Positions 26,929 through 35,287 of a stretch of DNA of 64,000 nt are shown here, piece by piece. Source of the stretch: Moritella viscosa (GTDB lineage: Bacteria; Pseudomonadota; Gammaproteobacteria; Enterobacterales; Moritellaceae); contig LN554852.1 in assembly GCA_000953735.1 (NCBI GenBank), positions 2,987,846-3,051,845 on the forward strand, read 5' to 3'. Each line of letters starts with the position of its first letter. Within the stretch, counting starts at the first letter, position 1. The notes under the pieces are model-generated. The model searched no databases. It saw only the letters and a program-made list of their open reading frames with translations, and was not told the DNA's origin. Both the position numbers and the translations under genes were made by a program.

Positions 26929-29045
26929 GAGCGTACCTCATGCTGCACAATCACATTTTGTAACCCTGTATCTAAGCGGATCACGTTTAACTTCATACCA
27001 TTAACCGCAACATCAAGTGGCGTTAATATCAGCTTATCGCCCTTATCTAGACCGACATTGATATAAACTTGGTGTTTACCTTGATGTAATACACCGACCT
27101 TCACAATCTGCAAGCGTTGCTGTTCATCTAACAACCACACTTTATTATCGTTACGTAATGCCAAGCGAGGGATGATCACTATGTTCTCAAATTCACGTCC
27201 TGAGATTTCAGCTTTAACAAAACGGCCTGGTTGTAAATATAACGGTTGCTCAGGATCGTTAAGCACTTCTGCAACCACATACTGCAATCGGTTCTCAGCA
27301 AGTCCCCCCTCAGTTCCCGTGATTGTTCCTTGCCATTGATAACGTTTATTATTGACGCTAACAGAAAGTGTCACTCTTGGACTTACAACGGATACAAGCG
27401 TATTTGAATCATAAACAAACGCATTTATTTGCTGTGGTAAATCCATCAGCGTTAAGTACTTGTCGGCGATAGGCAAACGCACATGCATTTTATCTAACGA
27501 GAAGATTTCACCGATTACTTCGCCCGAATTGACTAACTGACCGCGCCCAACACTCACCGCTTTAACTCGACCAGAAAATGGGGCTTTAATCACGGTATGA
27601 TCTAGCTTTAAATTAGCTAAACGTAAATCAGCTTCTGCCGCTTTAACCCGACTTTTTGCATCATTAATTTGAGGTATGTGACGGGCGAAACTGGTCGCTT
27701 TACTCGACACGCCTCGTCGTGCAACATGCGCTTTAGCTTTACTTTCAGCTAAGTGTAATAATGCACCATCAACAGCTTGCTGCTTTTTAATGACTTCGAG
27801 TTTATAGGCTTCATCATCCATGGATAGTAGTACATCTCCGGCATTAAAATAGCCACCTGCGGTGAAATTATCTGCAACAGATTTAACTCTTGCAGTCACT
27901 TCAGAATTAAGGTTTATTTGTGTTTTTGCAGTCACTATCCCGCGGCTAAAAATAGGAATAACGGCATCATCAAACGCCACATTCATATAACGCACAGAAG
28001 GAAAACGATTAATCTCAGGACTGATTTGGCTTTGTGGCCGAATGGCTGATAGCAAAGCCATACAGATAAAAGTAAGCACAATAATAGAAAGTGGGATGGA
28101 TACTTTTTTATGGCGGGAAAATAGCGCCTTTCCCTGCTGCCAATATGGCGCTAACCATATTTGAGTTTGCTGCATTTTAGGTAACAGTGCTTGTTTTAAT
28201 TTGCCCGTTTTTTTTGCGTTTTTTAACCTTGCTATCGATGCTTTATCACTCTTTTCATCAGTGCTATTGTTCGCGTCTATTTTACCAGCTTCGGCAATCA
28301 TCGTTGCAGCCGTTTCTTTCGGCGTCAATAAGTCACCTTGTAACAAATATTGTTTCCAACACTGCATCGTCGCTTGCGTTGTTTGAATATTGTTTGCAAC
28401 ATAAGGGTGTAATTTAAGTCCTAACGACAACTGCTCACGCCACAATAAAATACCTGTGGATACAGGGTAATTTTTGGTGCCGATACCACAGCAAACCCAC
28501 AGTTCATCTTGATTAATGGGTGGATTATTATCGTCTTTAAGTGGCCAACTACCTAAAAAACTGAACGAACCCGCATAGAATTGGCGCTCACTGACATATT
28601 GATAAATACGGCGTACACCATTCTCACCAATTATTTTACCAATATGTGCTTGCCACCAAAGTTGCCAATGACTTTTCGCTTTGATTTGTTGCTTCACTTG
28701 CCGCTGAATATCACGAGCCGCAATGGTGTTATTTAGCAATACATTAATCCCAGAAGAGCAGTTTCCCGTTTCAGGTGTATTGGGTAATGCGCCACGTAGA
28801 TTAACGGGATATAACCAATAATAATCTTGCTGAGAGGCAAGCAGTTGCTCTGCAACAGCTCTGTTTAACGCCCAGAATAGATAAATATTCAGTGCAACTC
28901 GATGCTTCCTTGCTAGCTTCTTAATTTCAATCGTTTCGGATTCAGTAAAATAAGCATTAACGATAGGCGCATCATTACTGTATTGAGTACGGTTTTCAGT
29001 ATCAGCTAAATTTGTTGCAGGTAATCTGGATAAGTCGTTTTCCAA
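26925..29045 (-). CDS. fusion: condensation-type C-half + RND membrane-fusion protein
   Basis: An unusual 706-residue protein. Residues 1-240 look like the C-terminal half of a condensation/CAT-like acyltransferase (TESETIEIKKLARKHRVALN, YWLYPVNLRGALP, then FSFLGSWPL). A basic linker and a membrane helix (about 315-335) follow. Residues 345-706 are a HlyD/AcrA-type periplasmic adaptor (lipoyl-like VTARVKSVADNFTAGGYFNAGDVLL, helical hairpin, VIKAPFSGRVKAVSVGRGQLV, barrel domains). The fusion would put an acyltransferase half on the cytoplasmic face of the exporter. The start is a TTG at 29045, inside the preceding gene, whose frame differs by one. A frameshift from a single larger protein is possible. 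Overlaps the RND gene by ATGA. Confidence 0.8.
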   Translation of the reverse strand: MENDLSRLPATNLADTENRTQYSNDAPIVNAYFTESETIEIKKLARKHRVALNIYLFWALNRAVAEQLLASQQDYYWLYPVNLRGALPNTPETGNCSSGINVLLNNTIAARDIQRQVKQQIKAKSHWQLWWQAHIGKIIGENGVRRIYQYVSERQFYAGSFSFLGSWPLKDDNNPPINQDELWVCCGIGTKNYPVSTGILLWREQLSLGLKLHPYVANNIQTTQATMQCWKQYLLQGDLLTPKETAATMIAEAGKIDANNSTDEKSDKASIARLKNAKKTGKLKQALLPKMQQTQIWLAPYWQQGKALFSRHKKVSIPLSIIVLTFICMALLSAIRPQSQISPEINRFPSVRYMNVAFDDAVIPIFSRGIVTAKTQINLNSEVTARVKSVADNFTAGGYFNAGDVLLSMDDEAYKLEVIKKQQAVDGALLHLAESKAKAHVARRGVSSKATSFARHIPQINDAKSRVKAAEADLRLANLKLDHTVIKAPFSGRVKAVSVGRGQLVNSGEVIGEIFSLDKMHVRLPIADKYLTLMDLPQQINAFVYDSNTLVSVVSPRVTLSVSVNNKRYQWQGTITGTEGGLAENRLQYVVAEVLNDPEQPLYLQPGRFVKAEISGREFENIVIIPRLALRNDNKVWLLDEQQRLQIVKVGVLHQGKHQVYINVGLDKGDKLILTPLDVAVNGMKLNVIRLDTGLQNVIVQHEVRS

Positions 29046-29341
29046 CGAATCATTTTTGGGGTTTTAGATTTGCCACCAGCAAAAATCATTTTGATTTTCT
29101 GCCAATGCGATGGCGCAATTTTGTCTGCTGTTTTTGGTAGGCTTTCACACGGGTAATCATGCTCACGTAAAATAGTGGTTAATCCACCGAGCCCATCCAT
29201 TTCACAGTGTGAAAATTCAAACCAATTAATTTCATCTGTGGTTTTTTTTAGTAACCCAACATTCATTCGGTCACCGATCCCAAATGCTTTACGCGCTTGA
29301 AACCACATAGCTATATAGTCTTTCTTTTGGCTACTACTCAT
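29006..29341 (-). CDS. condensation-type N-half with HCxxxDG
   Basis: A 111-residue protein with FSHCEMDGLGGLTTIL, a variant (HCxxxDG) of the HHxxxDG catalytic motif, at about residues 44-50. It ends 40 bases inside the next gene, which continues the same fold in another frame. Together they would give an acyltransferase of about 350 residues before the membrane-fusion part. Either the two halves are made separately and associate, or a frameshift (natural or sequencing) has split one gene. The region just before the overlap contains TTTTTGGGGTTTT-like runs prone to slippage. The N-terminal part is shorter than in standard condensation domains. Confidence 0.65.
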   Translation of the reverse strand: MSSSQKKDYIAMWFQARKAFGIGDRMNVGLLKKTTDEINWFEFSHCEMDGLGGLTTILREHDYPCESLPKTADKIAPSHWQKIKMIFAGGKSKTPKMIRWKTTYPDYLQQI

Positions 29342-29464
29342 CGGTTAGCTTCCTTGTTAACCAAACTGAATGCCTCGATTAAATCGAAACTGTCCCTCTC
29401 CTCTCATTCAAATAATTAATCTGAAATTAGAGCCTTAAATACGGTTCATTCAATACTGCCGTAT

Positions 29465-30565
29465 TTACAGTCTTGCGGGTTCTAAATACAGCGGATATTG
29501 AGTATCAAACTCGCCACGAGGATCATCATGATAACTGGCAATAAAATGCTTGCTTTGCAGTCTCTTAGAACGATACCGCTCAAGAATTTGCTGACGTCTA
29601 TCGAGTGCAGGTAAACCGCAGACTAATGCCTGATAATTTTGAGCTAAACAGGCATTGTAAATATGCTGTAATAACACTGAAAAAAGCTGTTCATCATCAT
29701 TAACAACGAGCAAACTGTGTAATGAAACATAACTCAATTTACCCCCAGCTTTGGGTAACAACATGCCGCCAAATAACGGGGAATAAAGGTTATTAAATAA
29801 ACGCGCCACAGACATTAATTTACTATAAGCAACAAAACGGGTCTGTTTAAAGCTGCTCTGATCCCAAATACCTGCCATCGCCACTAACTTATTATCTTCA
29901 AACATCAAATAATAGTTACTGATCACCAATCCTCGATAATATTCATCACCGTGTAATAATTTAATAAAATCATAATGAGGATAAAACTGCTTTGTCTTAG
30001 CTTGTTGCTCAAAAAACGTTTGCATCAGTTCAATGTCATTATGATGCGCGTTACGAATATGAAACTTATGCCCTGTACTTGGGCGAGATTTTGTTAAATA
30101 CAGCATATGTGTTGTCATCTCACCAAAGTCATAATATGTAGGGGTAATACTTCGCCCACTTCCCATCGAATTTAATGATGCTTCGTTATCGCTCAAAATT
30201 ACCGTTTGCATCCAATCTTTGCCCATCACTTTACGATAGCATTTAAGAAGATTGAATAAAGTACGCCCACTTTTAAAATCAGGATGAATACGTAAATCAT
30301 TACCATAGCGTACATTCTGACGCTCACCATTCACATAAACATCACGGTGACCAATACTAAAAATAGCCGCAACACGCTCGCTTTCACGCTCCACTGCGAC
30401 CCATACATCCGGTGTTTGAGTCACTATTTTGGTGGCCATAAAAAAATCAGGCGTACGTTCAAAATTTATTGTAATTGCGCCAGATTGTGGCGTAGCTGCG
30501 ATTAAATCAATCAATTCATCTGAATCACTTGCTTGTGCAGCCCTTGTATAAAATCGACTTGCCAT
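29465..30565 (-). CDS. GNAT-like acyltransferase, probable tandem domains
   Basis: A 366-residue cytosolic protein. The N-terminal half has GNAT-type features (FYTRAAQASDSDELIDLI opening, VAVERESERVAAIFSIGHRDVYVNG strand pair, NVRYGNDLRIHPDFKSGRTLFNLL acetyl-CoA loop region). The second half repeats the pattern more weakly (FHIRNAHHNDIELMQTFFEQQ, NYYLMFEDNKLVAMAGIWD). It probably transfers an acyl group, perhaps onto an intermediate made by the neighbouring GH3-type enzyme. There are 62 bases to the GH3 gene upstream and 123 to the next gene. The family is poorly characterised, so substrate and order of action are unknown. Confidence 0.75.
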   Translation of the reverse strand: MASRFYTRAAQASDSDELIDLIAATPQSGAITINFERTPDFFMATKIVTQTPDVWVAVERESERVAAIFSIGHRDVYVNGERQNVRYGNDLRIHPDFKSGRTLFNLLKCYRKVMGKDWMQTVILSDNEASLNSMGSGRSITPTYYDFGEMTTHMLYLTKSRPSTGHKFHIRNAHHNDIELMQTFFEQQAKTKQFYPHYDFIKLLHGDEYYRGLVISNYYLMFEDNKLVAMAGIWDQSSFKQTRFVAYSKLMSVARLFNNLYSPLFGGMLLPKAGGKLSYVSLHSLLVVNDDEQLFSVLLQHIYNACLAQNYQALVCGLPALDRRQQILERYRSKRLQSKHFIASYHDDPRGEFDTQYPLYLEPARL

Positions 30566-30627
30566 TTACCTTACCTCTACAACTTATGAAGTTTCATGCA
30601 CTACGATTGCGCCACACGACAACATGG

Positions 30628-31518
30628 TTACGCCGCAATTGCCTCTAAAAATACATCTGGCATTTCAATATCCCAAAGCATTAAAGGCTCTATTTTGATA
30701 TTGCCAACAACCATGCCACGCGCTTCACAGCGTGAGTAATAAAGCTCACGGGCATTCTGGCTACAACATATTTTCAAAGTATCCAACTGACCAAGGTCTC
30801 TGGCCAATTGGTAGTGAAAGCAAGTGTTTAACTCGGTTTCTACATTCGCTGCAACCTGCTTAATTTCCAGTTCAGAAATATCGGCATTCGGTTCACAAAG
30901 TAACAGGTAAAATGGTTTATTATTTGACGTATTAGCCGGGATAGCAAAAACAGTTATCGCGGTTAAGTCTTGGTTTTGCTCTGCCATTTTCATCACACCT
31001 AGCGCGATCTCAGGGCTCATCTTTTCACCGACAAGATCAATACCATCTAAGCGGCCTAAAAATTCAAAACAAGGGCAATCTTGCAGAAAACCACTCACAC
31101 GTAATTTGTCCTTCATCGCATAGCGCAGCAAGCCACTGCCAGTCGTTAATATAGGACGCACCAGTTGATCTTGTTTTAGTTTCCAAGCAGGTAGTACTTC
31201 TTCCGTTTCAAGATCAATAAATTCGTAAAAATGACTACATATAGCTAATGGATACTGATTTTGGAAAGGAATAGTCACCACACCTTCTGTTGCCCATAAA
31301 CCTTTTCCTTGAAAGTCAGCTTGCGGCAGTAAACACTGTAGTTTATTTGCCCACGTAGCAGATGATGATGTATCCCATGCACTAACCAGCGAGAGTTTAG
31401 GCCAAATAAGTTGTAATAACTCAGCTGAAATCCCCCCTTTCCATTGTAATAAAATCTTAGCAACTCGGTGTGATTTAGGACATCTTAAACCCAGTAATGC
31501 TGGTTTTCGTCCCCCCCC
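30628..31518 (-). pseudogene. GH3-family ligase, C-terminal part (after frameshift)
   Basis: About 295 residues in the frame after the G8 tract. It has the GH3 middle region with LSLVSAWDTSSSATWANKLQ, QGKGLWATEGVVTIPF, then FYEFIDLETEEVLPAW, and the adenylation-type RPILTTGSGLLRYAMKDKLRVSGFLQDCPCFEFLGRLDGIDLVGEKM, which matches the ATP/AMP and hinge motifs of GH3 acyl-adenylate enzymes, followed by a small C-terminal domain. No good start exists near the frame change, so it is read as the distal part of one gene with 31475-32281. Removal of one G would restore a protein of about 550 residues. Confidence 0.8.
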
Positions 31519-32281
31519 ACTTTCCTGTTGCAAGCACAGAAACAAGCTCCAATTTATGTTTAATAATATTATCAAACAATGTCAGTGCAAAAGTCGGACT
31601 CCACACCGACAAAAACGAGAGTGACTTATCTGCAAGCAAATAGCACAAGGTGGCAAACTGAGAATCGTCCGATGAGTCTGCTAAGGAAACACCTTCTGGC
31701 ACTGCACTTGTCAATCCCATAAAGATTCGCTTCCACCAAGGTAATAACTTCAAATCATCATTAACAGCACCAGACATGGTACGTCGTAATCCGGTTGGAA
31801 CCCAAGATAATGACCAGTAATGAGTACCCTTTAACATCCCTGGATTATGTTTATACATATCCATCATCCAAGGCGAAATAGCCGCATCAAGTTCATTCAA
31901 AAATGACTGAGTATAAGGTATCCATTTAATTTTTGATGTTGAACCACTTGTTGGTTGAAAACGTTCATTTGTTTCCATACTCAATTCATAACGGCTGCCC
32001 GCTCTCGCTTTGTCTATTTGCGGAGCCCAATCATCATACTCAGTAATAGGGACCTGACGAATAAACTCTTCATAAAACAGCGAACTTGATAAATTATATT
32101 TTTTACCCGATACACTGGGGGCAATCACTTTAAGTAATGACTTTAATTTTTCACGCTGTACCGCTTGTGGGTATGCTAACGCTTTACAAAATTGCTTGTA
32201 ACCACGGGTACTCACGCTCTGCGCCGCTTTATGGGTAAATTTATGTGCCATTTTACGGGTGATGCCATTTAATAACGTCAT
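31475..32281 (-). CDS. GH3-family acyl-adenylate amide ligase, N-terminal part
   Basis: The open frame from ATG 32281 shows the start of a GH3-type enzyme. These proteins activate a carboxylic acid with ATP and join it to an amine, often an amino acid. ATP motif I is at RFQPTSGSTSKIKWIPYT (about residues 110-127). The frame then passes MFLSVWSPTF-like sequence and leaves the family after VSVLATGKW at eight consecutive G (C8 on the plus strand, 31511-31518). It ends early at 31475. The continuation is in another frame down to 30628. This is either a loss-of-function, a phase-variable tract, or an assembly error. Eleven bases separate it from the upstream gene. Confidence 0.8.
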   Translation of the reverse strand: MTLLNGITRKMAHKFTHKAAQSVSTRGYKQFCKALAYPQAVQREKLKSLLKVIAPSVSGKKYNLSSSLFYEEFIRQVPITEYDDWAPQIDKARAGSRYELSMETNERFQPTSGSTSKIKWIPYTQSFLNELDAAISPWMMDMYKHNPGMLKGTHYWSLSWVPTGLRRTMSGAVNDDLKLLPWWKRIFMGLTSAVPEGVSLADSSDDSQFATLCYLLADKSLSFLSVWSPTFALTLFDNIIKHKLELVSVLATGKWGGTKTSITGFKMS

Positions 32282-32291
32282 AACATGCTCC

Positions 32292-33083
32292 CTATTTAAC
32301 TAAACGTCGAGTTAAACTAATCAGGCCTAAATCCCAATTGATATTATTCTTTTGTAATCTTTTACGTAATGCTTTTTGCGCAAAGAATGTAAACATTGAT
32401 ACATTAATTTCCCCAACACAAGGTAACTCTTTACCCTCTCGCCACTTGGGATTTCGATCTTCAAAGAATCCTATTTTAGGTATACCTAGCTTCATTTCAG
32501 CGGTTATCTCTGCAACTTCACCGCGTAGCTTTTGATAATCGCCACCAAAGTCTAGAATTTGCTGCTGTTCATCGTAATAACTCGGGTAAAGGTGCAGGCA
32601 GTATTGCTCTACAACTGATGATAATTCATCAAACTGACCTTGATGGTGTGGATAATGTTTAGGGAAGTTATTAGCTAATAATAAATAGGTCTTATAGCCT
32701 TTAGAGATGAGCAACCAGAACAGAGGTGTTAATGGATCTCTTAACTTTTCTTTTAATAAGACTTTAACAAAACAGATCATCGCCTTACTCGACCCCCAGT
32801 ATTTGCGTTCGATGATCGTATCACCACTAAAAATACCTTTAACTTCTTTCCCTTTGAGTTTGAAACGTAATGTTTTAAGTGTACTAAAACCAACAATACG
32901 CTTTGATTTATTTTCTCGAATTAATATCAAGCCATCTTTTTCAGATAAGTCATCAAGAAATGTTGAAAAGTCAGCATTATGATAATACTGAATAAACAGA
33001 TTATGCATATCCTTAACTTGCTGTATAGAGAGACGATCTAACGTGACGTAATTTGCAAATATTTTCTTTTTTGTAGTGTCCAT
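32292..33083 (-). CDS. GNAT-like protein, first gene of the GH3 operon
   Basis: A 263-residue soluble protein with a GNAT-like pattern: KDMHNLFIQYYHNADFSTFLDDL, GLILIRENKSKRIVGFSTLKTLRF (core strand), KGIFSGDTIIERKYWGSSKAMICFVK (acetyl-CoA loop region) and FWLLISKGYKTYLLLANNFPKHYPH. The last third has no recognisable motif. ATG 33083 is preferred over an upstream in-frame start, because the first 16 residues of the longer form look untranslated; the ribosome site is weak (GGAT). It lies first in the minus-strand operon and probably marks its promoter in the 33084-33603 gap. Function inferred only as acyltransferase-like. Confidence 0.65.
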   Translation of the reverse strand: MDTTKKKIFANYVTLDRLSIQQVKDMHNLFIQYYHNADFSTFLDDLSEKDGLILIRENKSKRIVGFSTLKTLRFKLKGKEVKGIFSGDTIIERKYWGSSKAMICFVKVLLKEKLRDPLTPLFWLLISKGYKTYLLLANNFPKHYPHHQGQFDELSSVVEQYCLHLYPSYYDEQQQILDFGGDYQKLRGEVAEITAEMKLGIPKIGFFEDRNPKWREGKELPCVGEINVSMFTFFAQKALRKRLQKNNINWDLGLISLTRRLVK

Positions 33084-33131
33084 TTGTGATCCAATCCTTG
33101 GCAAATGTGTGAGAATAAAGCGTACTCTCAT

Positions 33132-33603
33132 CCAGTCTCAAGCCATCCTTAGCTTGCAGCGTTTCAGAAAATCAGTTGATCGGGTTAATCTGAAAGTAAA
33201 ATTAATGTATCACTAAAATATAACAGCTTGAAGTAAGTAAAACTGCCATAAATCAACAAGTAAATGTAAAAAAAATGGGTGATAACGTTAAAATAAGGAG
33301 TAAAATAAACATTAAGTTTCAAACGAACAAATTATATAAAAACAATATTTCAACTTAGACGATTTTTAAATTGTAGTTCCGACCATTATATCTGTGGAAG
33401 AGTGACCGATATCACAGGAAAATATTGATATGGATAGAATAAACGATCTAACTTTTAAACCATTAGTATGAGTATCTACTCGTGCTTTTAATTCTGGTAT
33501 TAAAACAACTTAAGCCGTTGTAATGACAGAGCATATCCAACGACTATTAATTATTTAAGCGATGCCATAGGAATATACCGAGGAACAATTTTAATCACTA
33601 AGA
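33132..33603. other. non-coding AT-rich gap before the GH3 operon
   Basis: About 470 bp without a convincing gene on either strand. It is very AT-rich near 33190-33360. It should contain the minus-strand promoter of the GH3 operon and the 3' end of the DUF2007 transcript. I see no clear operator. Confidence 0.6.
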
Positions 33604-33924
33604 CTAGACGTTCATTTGTTCATCATTCTCAGATTGGCAATTCCAACAAACATCGAATGAGGCATCATTTTCTTCTGAGCATTCACGGCATTGCCATTCT
33701 GGATCATTGGCTTTACTTTGCAGGTTAACGACAATATGTTGTGCTATATCAAATTCTGTGTCATGAATCACCCAAAGTTCTACCCACGCATCAATTGCCG
33801 ATATTTCACCAATTGCACCAGATGAGTATTCATTTTTAAGTACAACGTCAATACCATTCGCTTCGACAATATTTTTAACATTGTTAACAAGAAAACCATT
33901 TTCGTGGGTATAAATTAATTTCAT
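33604..33924 (-). CDS. DUF2007-domain protein with C-terminal zinc ribbon
   Basis: A 106-residue protein with an N-terminal DUF2007-type alpha/beta domain (MKLIYTHENGFLVNNVKNIVEANGIDVVLKNEY) and a four-cysteine zinc-ribbon near the end (WQCRECSEENDASFDVCWNC). DUF2007 proteins are called putative signal transducers, and no molecular role is established. It is cytosolic. It follows the DUF3565 gene by 22 bases, so they are probably co-transcribed. Confidence 0.88.
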   Translation of the reverse strand: MKLIYTHENGFLVNNVKNIVEANGIDVVLKNEYSSGAIGEISAIDAWVELWVIHDTEFDIAQHIVVNLQSKANDPEWQCRECSEENDASFDVCWNCQSENDEQMNV

Positions 33925-33946
33925 TACAGACTCCGTTACTTAAGGT

Positions 33947-34153
33947 TTAGCCCTTATCTCGAGGGGCTCCTTCAACACATTTTTTACAGTTAAGTTCAAA
34001 GCCTAGCATTGATTTTCGCCCCTCCGGTGTAACCACCCAAGGTCGACAAAACCAAGGTGGATTGTGACGAACATGCTGGAAATGATCGCAGACCAGCTCG
34101 GCAACCCAATCATCTTCTTCATCTTTGTGATAACCAACTATTGGTTGTTTCAT
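33947..34153 (-). CDS. DUF3565 protein
   Basis: A 68-residue protein with the family signature MKQPIVGYHKDEEDDWVAELVCDHFQHVRHNPPW (quoted in parts: opening MKQPIVGYHKDEE, centre CDHFQHVRHNPPW) and the CKKC pair near the C-terminus, which suggest a small metal-binding fold. ATG 34153 is preceded by GGAGAGGG. A longer frame has no ribosome site. Function unknown. Paired with the DUF2007 gene. Confidence 0.9.
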   Translation of the reverse strand: MKQPIVGYHKDEEDDWVAELVCDHFQHVRHNPPWFCRPWVVTPEGRKSMLGFELNCKKCVEGAPRDKG

Positions 34154-34458
34154 TTCCCTCTCCAAATCTGACACGACCAATACCACATTAACAATCTATA
34201 ACGATACGGACCTTACTTATAAAGTAAGCATACTAAAAAAAAGAATTAAAACCTATTTAAGGTTTGCATTAATCCGTCCCGATTCTACGCGGAATTACAC
34301 GCTTGCGGCGTAGAGTGATTGAGTAATAGCTACATTATCAGTACAATAATATTCTACCTTCGAAAATGTTAAGTAATTACACATAACAGCGCATTAACGC
34401 TAATTTTCATGAGTAAATACCGCGTAATCGTATAAATCCCCTAGGTTAGGAATACATA
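34154..34458. other. intergenic region between divergent genes
   Basis: About 305 bp between the minus-strand DUF3565 gene and the plus-strand permease. It contains a loose inverted repeat CTACGC / GCGTAG at 34286-34314 but no clear regulatory site. Presumably it holds both promoters. Confidence 0.5.
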
Positions 34459-35202
34459 ATGCTCGTTGAAACTTTATTGCCTTTCATGGCGATTATTGCT
34501 GTGGCTACCTACGTACAGAGTATCGCAGGTTTTGCCTTAGGTATGATCGTAATGGGGACAGTTACAACTTTTAACCTAGTACCTATCGCTTTTACATCCG
34601 TTGTAATTAGTAGCGTTACACTGATGAATAGTATATTCATACTTAAAGGCTGTTTCGGGCAATTAAATAAGCGAATAGTCATCATAACTGTAACTGGCAT
34701 GCTACCGGGCATGTTTATAGGCTTAACATTACTGGAATACCTCAGCAGCTCTTTTAATGAGATATTACAAACTATACTGGGCGTTGCAATTATCGGTGCA
34801 GGGATCAGTATGATCTTAAAGTCACCACATAAAGACCGTAAGCATTCTAAAGAACCCGCGTTTTTCTGTGCAGGTACTGCATCGGGTATCTTAAATGGGA
34901 TGTTTAGTATGGGGGGGCCACCACTCGTCTATATTTTCTATCGTCAGCCTTTTCCCCTTAACCTCATTCGTTTATACCTGCTAAGTATATTTTTTGTTAG
35001 CTCAATTAGCCGTCTCACTATGGTTGGAATACGCGGTGAATTAACATCGGACATGCTACTCTTTTCCGCTGTATGTATTCCTATCGTACTTGGCGTTAGT
35101 TGGTTTGCCAAACATTACCCACCACCGATCAGTTTAGACACTATGCGTAAAATAGCTTTTTGTATGTTAATGGTTATCGGCTCTAGTTTATTATTTAGAT
35201 AG
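34459..35202 (+). CDS. TauE/SafE family permease
   Basis: A 247-residue membrane protein with about seven to eight helices. It has the repeated TauE/SafE hallmark (VQSIAGFALGMIVMG in the first half, CAGTASGILNGMFSMGGPPLVYIFY in the second). The family exports sulfite, sulfoacetate or related anions, or takes up some carboxylates; the substrate here is not evident. ATG 34459 has TTAGG upstream. It stands alone and is convergent with the GGDEF-EAL gene. Confidence 0.9.
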   Translation: MLVETLLPFMAIIAVATYVQSIAGFALGMIVMGTVTTFNLVPIAFTSVVISSVTLMNSIFILKGCFGQLNKRIVIITVTGMLPGMFIGLTLLEYLSSSFNEILQTILGVAIIGAGISMILKSPHKDRKHSKEPAFFCAGTASGILNGMFSMGGPPLVYIFYRQPFPLNLIRLYLLSIFFVSSISRLTMVGIRGELTSDMLLFSAVCIPIVLGVSWFAKHYPPPISLDTMRKIAFCMLMVIGSSLLFR

Positions 35203-35287
35203 CGAGATATGATTTAGATACACAGATAAAAATGACAAGTTAACTCTTGACTTATTACAACGTCCTGAAGAGTGTCTTCATATTATA

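Noticed and set aside
31519-31575. Apparent ATG start of the GH3 C-terminal part
   Set aside because: The residues before the G tract come from the wrong frame of the N-terminal part; no ribosome site is present.
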